In this document: positions 8,511-17,238 of the stretch, piece by piece
How positions within the stretch are numbered: the first letter of the stretch is position 1
How the letters are laid out: each line of letters begins with the position of its first letter
DNA from: Streptomyces carminius
GTDB taxonomy: Bacteria; Actinomycetota; Actinomycetes; Streptomycetales; Streptomycetaceae
Assembly (NCBI RefSeq): GCF_002794255.1
Contig: NZ_PGGW01000038.1
Span: 248,001 to 312,000, forward strand
Direction of reading: 5' to 3'
DNA length: 64,000 nucleotides
The notes under the pieces: generated by a model
Databases searched by the model: none
Seen by the model: the letters and a program-made list of their open reading frames with translations, nothing else
Told to the model about the DNA's origin: nothing
Made by a program: the position numbers and the translations under genes

Positions 8511-8903
8511 CTAATCCCGGTCGGCGGTCCCGCGGCCGCGCAGCCGCTCCAGATCGCGCCGCTCCCGTTTGGTGGGCCGTCCGGCGCCCCGTTCGCGCCG
8601 GGCCGCGGGAGCGGTGTACTCGGGCGGTGGCGGCGGCGGGCTGTTGTCGACGAAGCACTCCGCCGCGACGGGCGCGCCGACGCGCTTGCGTACCAGGCGC
8701 TTGACGACCACGATCCGCTCATGTCCCGAGTGGCGCAGGCGTACCTCGTCACCGGAGCGCACCGGGGCGGCGGGTTTGGCGCGCTCCCCGTTGATCCGGA
8801 CATGGCCGGCGCGGCAGGCGGCGGCGGCGGCCGATCGTGTCTTGGTGAGCCGGACGGACCAGATCCAGCTGTCGATCCGTACGCTCCCCTCGGCTGGGGT
8901 CAT
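8511..8903 (-). CDS. S4-domain RNA-binding protein (Hsp15-like)
   Basis: A 130-aa protein with one S4 RNA-binding domain at residues 8-70 (VRIDSWIWSVRLTKTRSAAA, then RAGHVRINGERAKPAAPVRSGD). The rest is a basic, proline-rich tail ending in RPTKRERRDLERLRGRG. This matches the Hsp15/HslR group, which in E. coli binds dissociated 50S subunits carrying nascent chains. Actinobacterial members are thought to act in ribosome recycling or heat shock. ATG 8903 was chosen because the S4 domain starts a few residues later. Confidence 0.88.
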   Translation of the reverse strand: MTPAEGSVRIDSWIWSVRLTKTRSAAAAACRAGHVRINGERAKPAAPVRSGDEVRLRHSGHERIVVVKRLVRKRVGAPVAAECFVDNSPPPPPPEYTAPAARRERGAGRPTKRERRDLERLRGRGTADRD

Positions 8904-9065
8904 GTCCCCGACTCTAGAGGAGGAGTGCCGCGCGGTGCGGCCGCCGGCCGCCGACGGCTGCGCGGGCATATGCGGAAACCGGCACTGTTGTTCGCCTCCG
9001 CAACGGGCCGGCGGTCGGGCGCCGGGTGCCGGGAGCCGTGCCGAAGAAAACCGGGACGGGGGGTC

Positions 9066-9121
9066 TTGACGCGCGGTCCGGACGGGTAGAAGGTCTGGCA
9101 GCGGATATGGGAGCGCTCCCA
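9066..9121 (+). promoter_or_regulatory. CebR operator and promoter region of the GH6 cellulase gene
   Basis: TGGGAGCGCTCCCA at 9108-9121 is a perfect CebR palindrome 60 bp before the GTG start. Upstream, TTGACG (9066-9071) and TAGAAG (9087-9092) could be -35 and -10 elements, though the 15-bp spacer is short. The operator would then lie just downstream of the start site, a roadblock position. The operator call is firm; the promoter elements are tentative. Confidence 0.8.
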
Positions 9122-9180
9122 CGAGGGGGACCGACTCGGGGAGTGCTCCGCCGGACCGCTCACGTCAGGAGCCGAAACAC

Positions 9181-10401
9181 GTGCACAGACGGAGAAACAG
9201 GCGGGAGAACGGGCGGGGGAGCGCCGCCGTCGCCACCGCCGCGCTGGTGTTGCTCGCGGGGACCACGGGAACGGCCGGCGCCGCGGCCGGCTCGCCGGAG
9301 GCGGGGAAGGACGACCGGAGGCCGAGCGGGACACGCCTGTACACACCGCCCGCCAACCCGGACGCGTACGACCAGATCCGGGAGCTGGTGAGGGCCGGGA
9401 AGCACAAGGACGCCCTCGCCGTCGCACGGATGGTGCGGACTCCGCAGTCCGTGTGGTTCAACGGCCGGGGCGACGACAGCCTCATCCGCGGCGAGGTCCG
9501 CGAGGTCGTGCGGGACGCGGCGCGCAAGCGGGCACTGCCGGTGCTGACCCTCTACAACGTCCCCGGCCGGGACTGCTCGCAGTACTCGGCGGGCGGGGCC
9601 GCCGACACCGCCGAGTACCAGGCGTGGATCGACGAGGTCGCCAAGGGCATCGGCAAGAAGAAGGCGCTGGTGATCCTGGAGCCCGACTCCCTGGCCCTGC
9701 TGCCCTCCGACTGCGGACAGGACGACGAGGAGGGAACCCTGACCGCCGCCCGCTACGCTGAGGTCGGCTACGCCGTCGACACCCTCACCGCCCTGCCCGG
9801 TACCACCGTCTACCTCGACGCCGGCCACAGCGGCTGGCACAGCGTCAACTCCATCGTGCCGCGACTGATCGAGGCGGGGGTCGAGAAGACCCGGGGCTTC
9901 TACCTCAACGCCTCCAACTACCGGTCCGACGAGGAGTTGGCCCGCTACGGCGAACTGGTCTCCGGCTGTCTGGAGTACGCCGCAGGCGGCGGTGACCCGG
10001 CCGACTGTCCGAACCAGTGGTGGGACCAGGAGGACGCACAGGCCTGGCTGGACGAGAACGTCACCCCTGACCCGGCCGACCAGCCCCACTTCGTCACCGA
10101 CACCAGCCGCAACGGCCAGGGCCCCTGGACCCCGGACACCGACCAGTACCCCGACCCCCAGGAATGGTGCAACCCGCCGGACCGCGGTCTGGGCAAGCGG
10201 CCGACCACCGCCACCGGTGATCCGCTGAACGACGCCCACCTGTGGATCAAGATCCCCGGTGAGTCGGACGGCGAGTGCCTGCGCGGCACGGAAGGACCGG
10301 AGGACCCCGCGCGCGGCATGATCGACCCGCCCGCCGGCCAGTGGTTCCCGCAGCAGGTCCTGGAACTGGTGCGCAACGCGGAGCCGCCGCTGCGCCCCTG
10401 A
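9181..10401 (+). CDS. Secreted GH6 endoglucanase (1,4-beta-glucanase)
   Basis: A 406-aa protein with a Sec signal (basic start, then AAVATAALVLLAGTTGTAGA, cleavage near residue 36) and one glycoside hydrolase family 6 domain. The four family acidic positions are seen as D131 (YNVPGRDC), D169 (ILEPDSLALL, the general acid position), D213 (VYLDAGHSGW) and D307 (DTSRNGQGPW). No cellulose-binding module is attached. Product: inverting cleavage of cellulose to cello-oligosaccharides. GTG 9181 has AGGAG about 9 bases upstream. It is controlled by the CebR box and ends in its own terminator. Confidence 0.93.
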   Translation: MHRRRNRRENGRGSAAVATAALVLLAGTTGTAGAAAGSPEAGKDDRRPSGTRLYTPPANPDAYDQIRELVRAGKHKDALAVARMVRTPQSVWFNGRGDDSLIRGEVREVVRDAARKRALPVLTLYNVPGRDCSQYSAGGAADTAEYQAWIDEVAKGIGKKKALVILEPDSLALLPSDCGQDDEEGTLTAARYAEVGYAVDTLTALPGTTVYLDAGHSGWHSVNSIVPRLIEAGVEKTRGFYLNASNYRSDEELARYGELVSGCLEYAAGGGDPADCPNQWWDQEDAQAWLDENVTPDPADQPHFVTDTSRNGQGPWTPDTDQYPDPQEWCNPPDRGLGKRPTTATGDPLNDAHLWIKIPGESDGECLRGTEGPEDPARGMIDPPAGQWFPQQVLELVRNAEPPLRP

Positions 10402-10456
10402 CCGCCGACCGCCCGTCCGGCCGGCTCGACCGCGCCTGGAGTCCCGGACGGGAACC

Positions 10457-10495
10457 CCGGTTCGGTGGCGCGATGAGGGCGCGCCACCGAACCGG
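10457..10495. terminator. Terminator after GH6, 15-bp stem
   Basis: Arms 10457-10471 and 10481-10495 are perfectly complementary. The hairpin separates GH6 from GH3, so the two are probably separate transcripts. The rest of 10402-10696 holds only the leader of the GH3 gene; no CebR palindrome was found there. Confidence 0.7.
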
Positions 10496-10696
10496 TCACC
10501 CGTCCGGCCCCGGTGTCTCCTCCGCCGGGGCCGGACGGCCCGTACCAGCCCCCGCCGAAGAAGTCACGAGAACCGAAGAGCCACCCGAGACCAGTTCACC
10601 GCCGCCGAGGAACTGTCCGGACCGGCCCGGTGGCCGTCGGCCGGACCGGTGAGACACCGGACCGTGTGTTTCCGCCCCCACCGGAAGGACGACGCC

Positions 10697-12778
10697 GTGA
10701 CGAGATGGACGACGAGAGGGGCCGGCGGACCAGCCGGCGAACCGGCCGCCGGACGGACCGCGCTGCGCGGCAGGTTACGGAGGTTCACCGCGGGAGCCGC
10801 CGTGACCCTCATGGCCGCGTGCACGCTGAACAGCGCACCCGCGGTGGCCTCGGCCGACGCGCCACCGGTCTACGAGGACCCGGCCCTGCCGGTGGACGAC
10901 CGCGTCGAGGACCTGCTGGCCAGGATGACGCTCGACGACAAGATCGGGCAGATGACCCAGGTCGACCGCGGCGCGCTGGAGGACCAGTCGGACCTGGCGG
11001 CCTACCGCATCGGCTCGGTCCTCTCCGGGGGCGGCTCCGCCCCCACCCCCAACACCCCCCAGGCCTGGGCGGAGATGTACGACTCGTTCCAGCGGGCCGC
11101 GCTCTCCACCCCGCTGGGCATCCCCCTGATCTACGGCGTGGACGCCGTCCACGGCCACAACAACGTGCGGGGTGCCACGGTCTTCCCCCACAACATCGGC
11201 CTCGGCGCCACCCGCGACCCCGAACTGGTGGAGCGGATCGGCCGCGCCACCGCCGAGGAGGTCGCCGGCACCGGTATCGACTGGACCTTCGCGCCCTGCC
11301 TGTGCGTGGCCCGCGACGACCGCTGGGGACGCACCTACGAGTCCTACGGCGAGAAGCCCGAACTGCCCGGCGCGATGACCACGCTGATCGACGGCCTCCA
11401 GGGCCCCTCCCTGGACGCGCCCGGCTCGATCCTGGCCACCGCCAAGCACTACCTCGGCGACGGCGGCACCACCGGCGGCGTCGACCAGGGGAACACCGAG
11501 CTGAGCGAAGCGGAACTGCGCGAGATCCACCTCCCGCCGTTCCGGGCGGCGGTGGAACGCGGGGTGGGTTCGGTGATGGTCTCCTACAGCAGCTGGAACG
11601 GCGTGCGGATGCACGGGCACCGCCATCTGATCACCGACGTCCTCAAGGGCGAGCTGGGCTTCACCGGCTTCGTCGTCTCGGACTGGGCGGGCGTCGACCA
11701 ACTCGACGGCCGGGAGGGCTTCACCGCCGCCGAGGTGCGGGACGCGGTGAACGCCGGCATCGACATGGTCATGGTGCCGTACGACTACCGCAGGTTCACC
11801 GAGCTGCTGCGCGGCGAGGTGCGGGCCGGGCGGATCCCGATGGAACGCGTCGACGACGCCAACCGCCGCATCCTGGCGAAGAAGTTCGAACTGGGCCTCT
11901 TCGAGAACCCCTACACCGACCGCTCCTACACCGCCACCATCGGCTCCGACGCCCACCGCCGGCTCGCCCGCGAGGCGGTGCGCAAGTCCCAGGTGCTGCT
12001 GAAGAACTCCGGCGGCGTCCTGCCGCTGGACAAGTCGGCCAAGGTCTTCGTGGCGGGCAAGAACGCCGACGACATCGGCCACCAGAGCGGTGGCTGGACC
12101 ATCACCTGGCAGGGCGGAAGCGGGGACATCACCCCGGGGACCACCGTTGTGGAGGGCATGCGGTCACTGGCCTCCGACCCGTCGCGGGTGACCTACGACC
12201 GGTACGGCGACGGCGTCGACGGCTCCTACGACGTGGCGGTGGCCGTCGTCGGCGAGACCCCGTACGCGGAGATGGAGGGCGACCGGCGCGGCTCGATGGG
12301 CCTGGACCGGGAGGACCTGGCCACCCTGGAGAGGCTGCGGGCCTCCGGGGTGCCGGTCGTGGTCGTGCTCGTCTCCGGCCGTCCGCTGGACATCGCGGAG
12401 CGGCTCGACGGCTGGGACGCGCTGCTGGCGGCCTGGCTGCCCGGCACCGAGGGCGCCGGGGTGGCCGATGTGCTCTACGGCGACCACGCGCCGACGGGGA
12501 AACTGCCGATGACCTGGATGCGCTCCGTGAGCCAGCAGCCCGTCAACGACGGCGACGGCAAGACTCCGCTGTTCCCCTTCGGCCACGGGCTCACCTACTC
12601 CGCCGACCACCGGACCGCGGACCGGCGGACCGGGAGCTTCCGGGCCGAGGTGACGGTGCACGGCAACGTCCCCGCCCCCTCGGAGGGCCGGCGGGCGGCG
12701 CCGGTCCCGGCGGACGGGCCGGAGACCGGCAGCGTCCGGTCCGGAACACCGCGCCCATCCGCTCCGGCGGCCCGGTGA
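10697..12778 (+). CDS. Exported GH3 beta-glucosidase, BglX-like
   Basis: A 693-aa protein. An N-terminal export signal (about 27-55, LRRFTAGAAVTLMAAC) contains MAAC, a possible lipobox. Then comes the GH3 TIM-barrel domain with KHYLGDGGTTGGVDQGNT and the nucleophile motif VVSDWAGVD (D329). Next is the alpha/beta sandwich domain with AGKNADDIGHQSGGWTITWQ and FPFGHGLTY. The C-terminal FnIII domain of many GH3 enzymes is missing; a short Pro/Ala tail replaces it. It would convert cellobiose to glucose at the cell surface. GTG 10697 follows GGAAGGA. Leucine 27, in the signal region, is a TTA codon (10775-10777), predicting bldA control. Confidence 0.92.
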   Translation: MTRWTTRGAGGPAGEPAAGRTALRGRLRRFTAGAAVTLMAACTLNSAPAVASADAPPVYEDPALPVDDRVEDLLARMTLDDKIGQMTQVDRGALEDQSDLAAYRIGSVLSGGGSAPTPNTPQAWAEMYDSFQRAALSTPLGIPLIYGVDAVHGHNNVRGATVFPHNIGLGATRDPELVERIGRATAEEVAGTGIDWTFAPCLCVARDDRWGRTYESYGEKPELPGAMTTLIDGLQGPSLDAPGSILATAKHYLGDGGTTGGVDQGNTELSEAELREIHLPPFRAAVERGVGSVMVSYSSWNGVRMHGHRHLITDVLKGELGFTGFVVSDWAGVDQLDGREGFTAAEVRDAVNAGIDMVMVPYDYRRFTELLRGEVRAGRIPMERVDDANRRILAKKFELGLFENPYTDRSYTATIGSDAHRRLAREAVRKSQVLLKNSGGVLPLDKSAKVFVAGKNADDIGHQSGGWTITWQGGSGDITPGTTVVEGMRSLASDPSRVTYDRYGDGVDGSYDVAVAVVGETPYAEMEGDRRGSMGLDREDLATLERLRASGVPVVVVLVSGRPLDIAERLDGWDALLAAWLPGTEGAGVADVLYGDHAPTGKLPMTWMRSVSQQPVNDGDGKTPLFPFGHGLTYSADHRTADRRTGSFRAEVTVHGNVPAPSEGRRAAPVPADGPETGSVRSGTPRPSAPAAR

Positions 12779-12904
12779 CCGTGCCGGGCACCGGCCGGAA
12801 CGCGCGGCCGGACCCCGGCGGACCGGCGGCGTCCGGTTTCACGGCCACCGGCTCCCCGGCCGTCCCCTCCACCCCCCGCACCGGTTCCTGACGCGGACCG
12901 GCAC

Positions 12905-12925
12905 GCACCCCGGTGACCGGGGTGC
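12905..12925. terminator. Terminator after GH3
   Basis: GCACCCCGG and CCGGGGTGC pair around a TGA loop. The remaining roughly 350 bases up to the next gene are GC-rich with no convincing coding signal. Confidence 0.6.
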
Positions 12926-13145
12926 GGCGGTCCCCCCGCCCGCCGCACCCCGCCCGGCCCGCGGGTTTCCGCCCCCTCGGCCCGGGTACCGGAGGGCAGG
13001 TCAGCCCGTCCGGGACCGGCCGAGGGACGCGCGGGACGGCCGGTACGGAGGCGGACGGCGGCACAGCGGTGCGGCCACCACGATCGCGCGGCCCGGCACT
13101 CCGACCCGCGGGGGCGCCGGGCCGTATCCGCACAGGACGGTGAAC

Positions 13146-13253
13146 GTGTTCGTCTTCTTCTCCAACCGGTCCGGCTGCCTCGGCTCGCTCCTGATCAGCC
13201 TGGCCGGCACGGCTCTGCTGTTGCTGGTGCTCTACAGCTGCCGGGGCGCCTGA
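13146..13253 (+). CDS. Conserved tiny membrane protein (35 aa)
   Basis: A 35-codon gene reading VFVFFSNRSGCLGSLLIS then a hydrophobic single-span segment and a short polar end (SCRGA). The pattern FFSNRxGCLGSLLIS is, from memory, recurrent in Streptomyces as a small orphan membrane protein of unknown function. GTG 13146 has AGGA 8 bases upstream; GTG 13140 is in frame but too close to it. A role is not known. Confidence 0.65.
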   Translation: MFVFFSNRSGCLGSLLISLAGTALLLLVLYSCRGA

Positions 13254-13271
13254 CGCCGGGACCGGCGCGGT

Positions 13272-13799
13272 TCAACGGTCCGTCGCGGACGGCAGCGGTT
13301 CCCCGCACCGCTCGCAGCGGACGGCGCCCGCCGTCTCGTTCATGCGGCCGCAGGCCGGGCAGACCCGGTCCAGCATGCACGGCGGCTCACCGCCGTCCGC
13401 CGCGGCCACCGCGTCCGCCGCGGGAGAGGGCGGGCGGGCGCCGACGGTCATGCCCGGCCGCCGCCGGTGAACGGTCAGGTAGACCAGCCCGTCGGGCCCC
13501 GCCCGCAGCGACCGCCGCGAGGTGCGCGGCAGCCACACCAGCCGCTGGGGCGCGAGCGCCTGCCGTCCGCCCGCGCCGTCCTCGAGCTCCCCGCCGCCGC
13601 CGACCACCAGCAGCAGTACGTCCAGATCGTTCTCGGCGTGCTCGCCGACGGCCGCCCCCGGCGGCAGCCGCACCAGATTGGCGTCGAGCTGCCGGCCGGA
13701 CTCGGCCAGCCGCCACAGGGCGCCGCCGCGCTCCGCGGGCGCCCGGTCGGCGCGGTCGCCGAGATCGGCCAGAACACGGGGTGTCTCCTGCTCGGACAC
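13272..13799 (-). CDS. Cupin protein with C-terminal zinc ribbon
   Basis: A 175-aa protein. Residues 10-110 form a cupin-like beta domain (ANLVRLPPGAAVGEHAENDL, LLVVGGGGEL, APQRLVWLPRTSRRSL). The C-terminus has two CxxC pairs (CPACGRMNETAGAVRCERCG), a rubredoxin/zinc-ribbon knuckle. The GTG start at 13799 is preceded by a perfect AGGAGG. It is convergent with the tiny membrane gene and divergent from the pseudouridine synthase. Regulatory or metal-linked function is inference. Confidence 0.75.
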   Translation of the reverse strand: MSEQETPRVLADLGDRADRAPAERGGALWRLAESGRQLDANLVRLPPGAAVGEHAENDLDVLLLVVGGGGELEDGAGGRQALAPQRLVWLPRTSRRSLRAGPDGLVYLTVHRRRPGMTVGARPPSPAADAVAAADGGEPPCMLDRVCPACGRMNETAGAVRCERCGEPLPSATDR

Positions 13800-13898
13800 G
13801 GCACCTCCTGGGGACGGGCGGTCCGATCCTATGCCCGGTCCGTACCGCCGGGCCCGTCCCGTTCCGTACCGCCTTCCCGCGTAGGCTTGGGCACCGCG

Positions 13899-14828
13899 AT
13901 GAGACGCAGACGCACGGCACCGCCCGCCCCGCTGCCCCAGCGGCACGGCATAGACCCGGTCCGCCTCCGGCTGCCCGGGACCGGTGACTGGGCGACGGTC
14001 CGCGACCACCTGGTCGACCGGCTGCCCGCGGTGCCGCCGGAACGGATCGACGCCATGCTGTCCGGCGGCGCGGTGTGGGGCGCCGGCGGGCCGCTCGCCC
14101 CGGGAGCCCCGTACACGCCGGGGGCGTACGTGTGGTTCCACCGGGAGCTGCCGGACGAGGTGCCGGTGCCGTACGAGGTGGAGGTGCTGTACCGCGACGA
14201 CGTCCTGGTCGTGGCGGACAAACCGCACTTCCTGGCCACCACCCCGCGCGGCCGGCATGTCACCGAGACCGCCCTGGCCCGGCTCCGCCGCGATCTGGCA
14301 CTGCCCGAACTCAGCCCGGCGCACCGGCTGGACCGGCTCACCGCGGGCCTGGTGCTGTTCACCGTCCGCCCCGCACACCGCGCCGCCTACCAGAACCTCT
14401 TCCGGGACCGGCGGGTGCACAAGGAGTACGAGGCCGTCGCACCGTACGACCCGGCCCTGGAACTGCCCCGCACGGTGCGCAACCGCATCGTCAAGGAGCG
14501 CGGGGTCATCGCCGCGTACGAGGTGCCGGGGGAGCCCAACAGCGTCAGCCGGATCGAGCTGGCCGGGCGCCGCGGCGGACTCGGCCGCTACCGGCTGCTG
14601 CCCCGCACCGGCCGCACCCACCAGCTGCGGCTGCACATGAGCGGTCTGGGCGTCCCCATCCTGGGCGACCCGGTCTACCCCCGCCCCGTCGAGCGCGCCC
14701 CGGACGACTTCGGCAGCCCGTTGCAGCTGCTGGCCAAGGTCCTGGAGTTCACCGATCCCGTCACCGGCCGCCCCCGGCGGTTCACCAGCCGCCGCGCCCT
14801 GTCCGCCTGGAGCGGCCCGGACGGGTGA
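13899..14828 (+). CDS. RluA-family RNA pseudouridine synthase
   Basis: A 309-aa protein. The catalytic motif AHRLDRLTAGLVLF (aspartate in HRLDRLT, about residue 148) and the C-terminal PRTGRTHQLRLHMSGLGVPI are diagnostic of RluA-type synthases, which isomerise uridine to pseudouridine in rRNA or tRNA. The N-terminus is S4-like but weak. A TAGGCT -10-like hexamer (13882-13887) ends 11 bases before the ATG and no ribosome-binding site is visible, so the mRNA may be leaderless or nearly so. The exact RNA target is unknown. Confidence 0.9.
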   Translation: MRRRRTAPPAPLPQRHGIDPVRLRLPGTGDWATVRDHLVDRLPAVPPERIDAMLSGGAVWGAGGPLAPGAPYTPGAYVWFHRELPDEVPVPYEVEVLYRDDVLVVADKPHFLATTPRGRHVTETALARLRRDLALPELSPAHRLDRLTAGLVLFTVRPAHRAAYQNLFRDRRVHKEYEAVAPYDPALELPRTVRNRIVKERGVIAAYEVPGEPNSVSRIELAGRRGGLGRYRLLPRTGRTHQLRLHMSGLGVPILGDPVYPRPVERAPDDFGSPLQLLAKVLEFTDPVTGRPRRFTSRRALSAWSGPDG

Positions 14829-14927
14829 GGCGCGTCCATGACCGCGGCCCGTCCGGGTACCCGGGCACCTGGAGAACCCGGAGAAGCCGGGTGCGACGGA
14901 CGGCACGGGCCGGCGGAAGGACAGCAC

Positions 14928-15617
14928 ATGAGCGGCGGCGGAACGGGACGGGCGGTGCTCTTCGACGTGGACGGCACCCTGGTGGACACCACCTATCTGC
15001 ACACCGTGGCCTGGTGGGAGGCGCTGAGGCAGGCGGGCCGCCGGGTGCCGATGTCCCTGATCCACCGGACCATCGGCATGGGCAGCGACCAGCTCCTCGA
15101 CCGGCTGCTGGGCGAGGACCACGATCCGGCGGAGGCCGGGGCCGTCACCGCCGCCCACCGGACCCTGTACGCCGAGTACTGGCCGCGGCTGGCCCCGCTG
15201 GAGGGAGCCGCCGAGCTGCTGCGGGCCTGCGCGGAGCGGGGCTGGACGGTCGTACTGGCCAGCTCTGCGCACGGCGACGAGCTGGCGGTGATGCGGCGGG
15301 CGGTGGGCGCGGACGACGTGGTCGCCGGCGCGACCAGCTCCGACGACGTCGAGGCCAGCAAACCGGCACCCGACCTGGTGGTCTCCGCACTCGACCGGGC
15401 CGGTGTCGCCCCCGACCGGGCGGTGTTCGTGGGCGACACCGTGTGGGACGTGGCCGCCTGCGAGCGGGCGGGCGTGCCCTGTCTGGGCGTGCTCTCCGGC
15501 GGGCTGACCCGGCAGGAGTTGCTGGACGCGGGCGCCGTGGAGGTCTACGAGAACCCGGCGGACCTGCTGGCCCGCCTCGACGACAGCCTGCTGGGCCGCT
15601 CGCCGGGCACGGCGTGA
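14928..15617 (+). CDS. HAD-superfamily phosphatase, beta-phosphoglucomutase-like
   Basis: A 229-aa haloacid dehalogenase hydrolase. Motif I VLFDVDGTLVDT at residues 8-19 gives the nucleophile Asp. Motif II is VLASSA, with a K in EASKPAPD and motif IV VGDTVWD. A helical cap follows motif I, as in subclass IA phosphatases (Gph/PGMB type). Substrate is unknown. GGAAGGA precedes ATG 14928. Confidence 0.88.
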   Translation: MSGGGTGRAVLFDVDGTLVDTTYLHTVAWWEALRQAGRRVPMSLIHRTIGMGSDQLLDRLLGEDHDPAEAGAVTAAHRTLYAEYWPRLAPLEGAAELLRACAERGWTVVLASSAHGDELAVMRRAVGADDVVAGATSSDDVEASKPAPDLVVSALDRAGVAPDRAVFVGDTVWDVAACERAGVPCLGVLSGGLTRQELLDAGAVEVYENPADLLARLDDSLLGRSPGTA

Positions 15618-15895
15618 GCCCTGGCAGGGCCGTCCACGGCGACCGTCCACGGCGGCCGGGGCCCGCGCCGACGGCGCACCCGGCCCGTGGCGCGGGTCTG
15701 CGTCGATCGGGTGGAGACGAGCCGTGAGCCACCGCCGTACACCCCCGCCTGCCAGGGGCGCGGAAGGCCGGCGGCCACAATTCCGGCAGAGGGTCCGCAA
15801 CGGTTCCACCGGGGTTTCCGGCCACCGAGCGGGGGCACCCGCCCACAACCGTCACAGCGCCCAACGCCCCTGATGGTGACGAGGAAAGGGCCATG

Positions 15896-15979
15896 ATGCT
15901 CGCCAGCAGTACCCCGTCCGCGGCCGTGTCCGTACGGCCTGCCACCGCCGGCCCCCGCACCGGGCGGTCCGCGGCGTGA
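15896..15979 (+). CDS. Possible 27-codon leader ORF coupled to crtE
   Basis: A short frame starting at a doublet ATG-ATG (15893/15896), preceded by GAGGAAAGG, encodes MLASSTPSAAVSVRPATAGP and 7 further residues. Its TGA overlaps the crtE GTG as GTGA, the same overlap used within the crt operon. It may only couple ribosomes to crtE, or may itself be the ribosome-entry site for the operon. No homologue is known to me. Confidence 0.4.
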   Translation: MLASSTPSAAVSVRPATAGPRTGRSAA

Positions 15980-17238
15980 GAAACCCGACTGCCATGATCA
16001 GCCCGGGTGCCCCCGGCGGCGCCCACGACGGACAGCCGGAGCCGGCCCGGCCACCCGTACCGCCGGCATCCGCGCCGGCACGGGAAGCACGCGGGGCGGC
16101 CGCCTCCGGTACCGACGAGGTCCGCCCCCGGGTGGAGAAGGCCCTGCGCGACTACGTGGCCGAGCGGTGTGCCGAGGCCGAGGACATCGACGGCACCTTC
16201 GGTGCCCAGCTGGCCGCCGGGATCTCGCGGTTCGCGCTGCGCGGCGGCAAGCGGACACGGGCCGGCTTCCTGTGGTGGGGCTGGCGGGCCGCCGGCGGCG
16301 CCCCGCACGGCACCGGCGCGCCCGCCGTCCTGCGGACCGCCGCGGCCCTGGAACTGCTGCAGACCTGCGCCCTGGTCCACGACGACCTGATGGACGACTC
16401 GGCCCTGCGCCGGGGCCGCCCGGCCCTCCACGTCGACTTCGCCCGCCGCCACCGGCAGGACGGCATGGTGGGCCGCCCCGAGACGTACGGGACCTCGGTG
16501 GCCGTCCTCGCCGGGGATCTCGCGCTGGCCTGGGCCGACGACCTGTTCACCGAGTCCCTGCCGGACGACGCGGCGCTCCGGCGCGAGGCCCAGCGGGCCT
16601 GGCGGGCGATGCGGACCGAGACCGTGGCCGGGCAGTTCCTGGACCTGCACAACCAGGCGGCCGGCCGGCCCTCGGCGTCCGCCGCGCTGCGGGTCGCCTA
16701 CCTCAAGAGCGCCCTCTACACCGTCGAGCGGCCCCTGCAGCTGGGTGCGGTCCTGGGCGGGGCCGGTCCCGGGCTCGTCGGCGCGCTGCGCTCCGCGGGC
16801 CGGGACGCGGGGCTGGCCTTCCAGTTGCGGGACGACCTGCTGGGCGTCTTCGGCGATCCCCGGAGCACCGGCAAGCCCGCGGGGGACGACGTGCGTGAGG
16901 GCAAGACCACCTATCTGGTGGCGCTCGCCCTGGAGCGGGCCGAGGCGCTCGGCGACACGTCGGCCCTGGCGGTGCTGCGCGGCAGCCTGGGCGACCGCAC
17001 GCTGACCCCGAAGCGGCTGGAACGTTTCCGCGGGGTGCTGGCCGGGCTGGGGGTGCGAGCCGCGGTGGAGGAGCGGATCGAACGGCTCGGCGAACTCGCC
17101 GAGCGCAGGCTGTACGGCGTCTGCGAGGACCCGGTCGTCGCGGACCGGCTGGCCGCCATGGTCCGCGCCGTGGCCGGAATGGACGGTGCGCACGGTGTCC
17201 GGGTTGCCGCCGGACCGGAGACGGAGGCGCGGCGGTGA
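15976..17238 (+). CDS. crtE: Geranylgeranyl diphosphate synthase CrtE
   Basis: A 420-aa trans-prenyltransferase that makes GGPP for carotenoids. The first aspartate-rich motif is DDLMDDSALRRGRP (about residues 136-149) and the second LRDDLLGVFGDP (about 285-296). GGKRTRAGF is the isopentenyl-diphosphate-binding region. The N-terminal 45 residues are low-complexity, so the true start could be later. It is the first enzyme of crtE-crtI-crtB-Rieske, each junction being a 4-base overlap. No LitS/LitR-type regulator adjoins it. Confidence 0.94.
   Translation: MRNPTAMISPGAPGGAHDGQPEPARPPVPPASAPAREARGAAASGTDEVRPRVEKALRDYVAERCAEAEDIDGTFGAQLAAGISRFALRGGKRTRAGFLWWGWRAAGGAPHGTGAPAVLRTAAALELLQTCALVHDDLMDDSALRRGRPALHVDFARRHRQDGMVGRPETYGTSVAVLAGDLALAWADDLFTESLPDDAALRREAQRAWRAMRTETVAGQFLDLHNQAAGRPSASAALRVAYLKSALYTVERPLQLGAVLGGAGPGLVGALRSAGRDAGLAFQLRDDLLGVFGDPRSTGKPAGDDVREGKTTYLVALALERAEALGDTSALAVLRGSLGDRTLTPKRLERFRGVLAGLGVRAAVEERIERLGELAERRLYGVCEDPVVADRLAAMVRAVAGMDGAHGVRVAAGPETEARR

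Noticed and set aside
12913..13143. 76-codon frame between GH3 and the tiny membrane gene
   Set aside because: Pro/Arg/Gly-rich random composition and no start signal.
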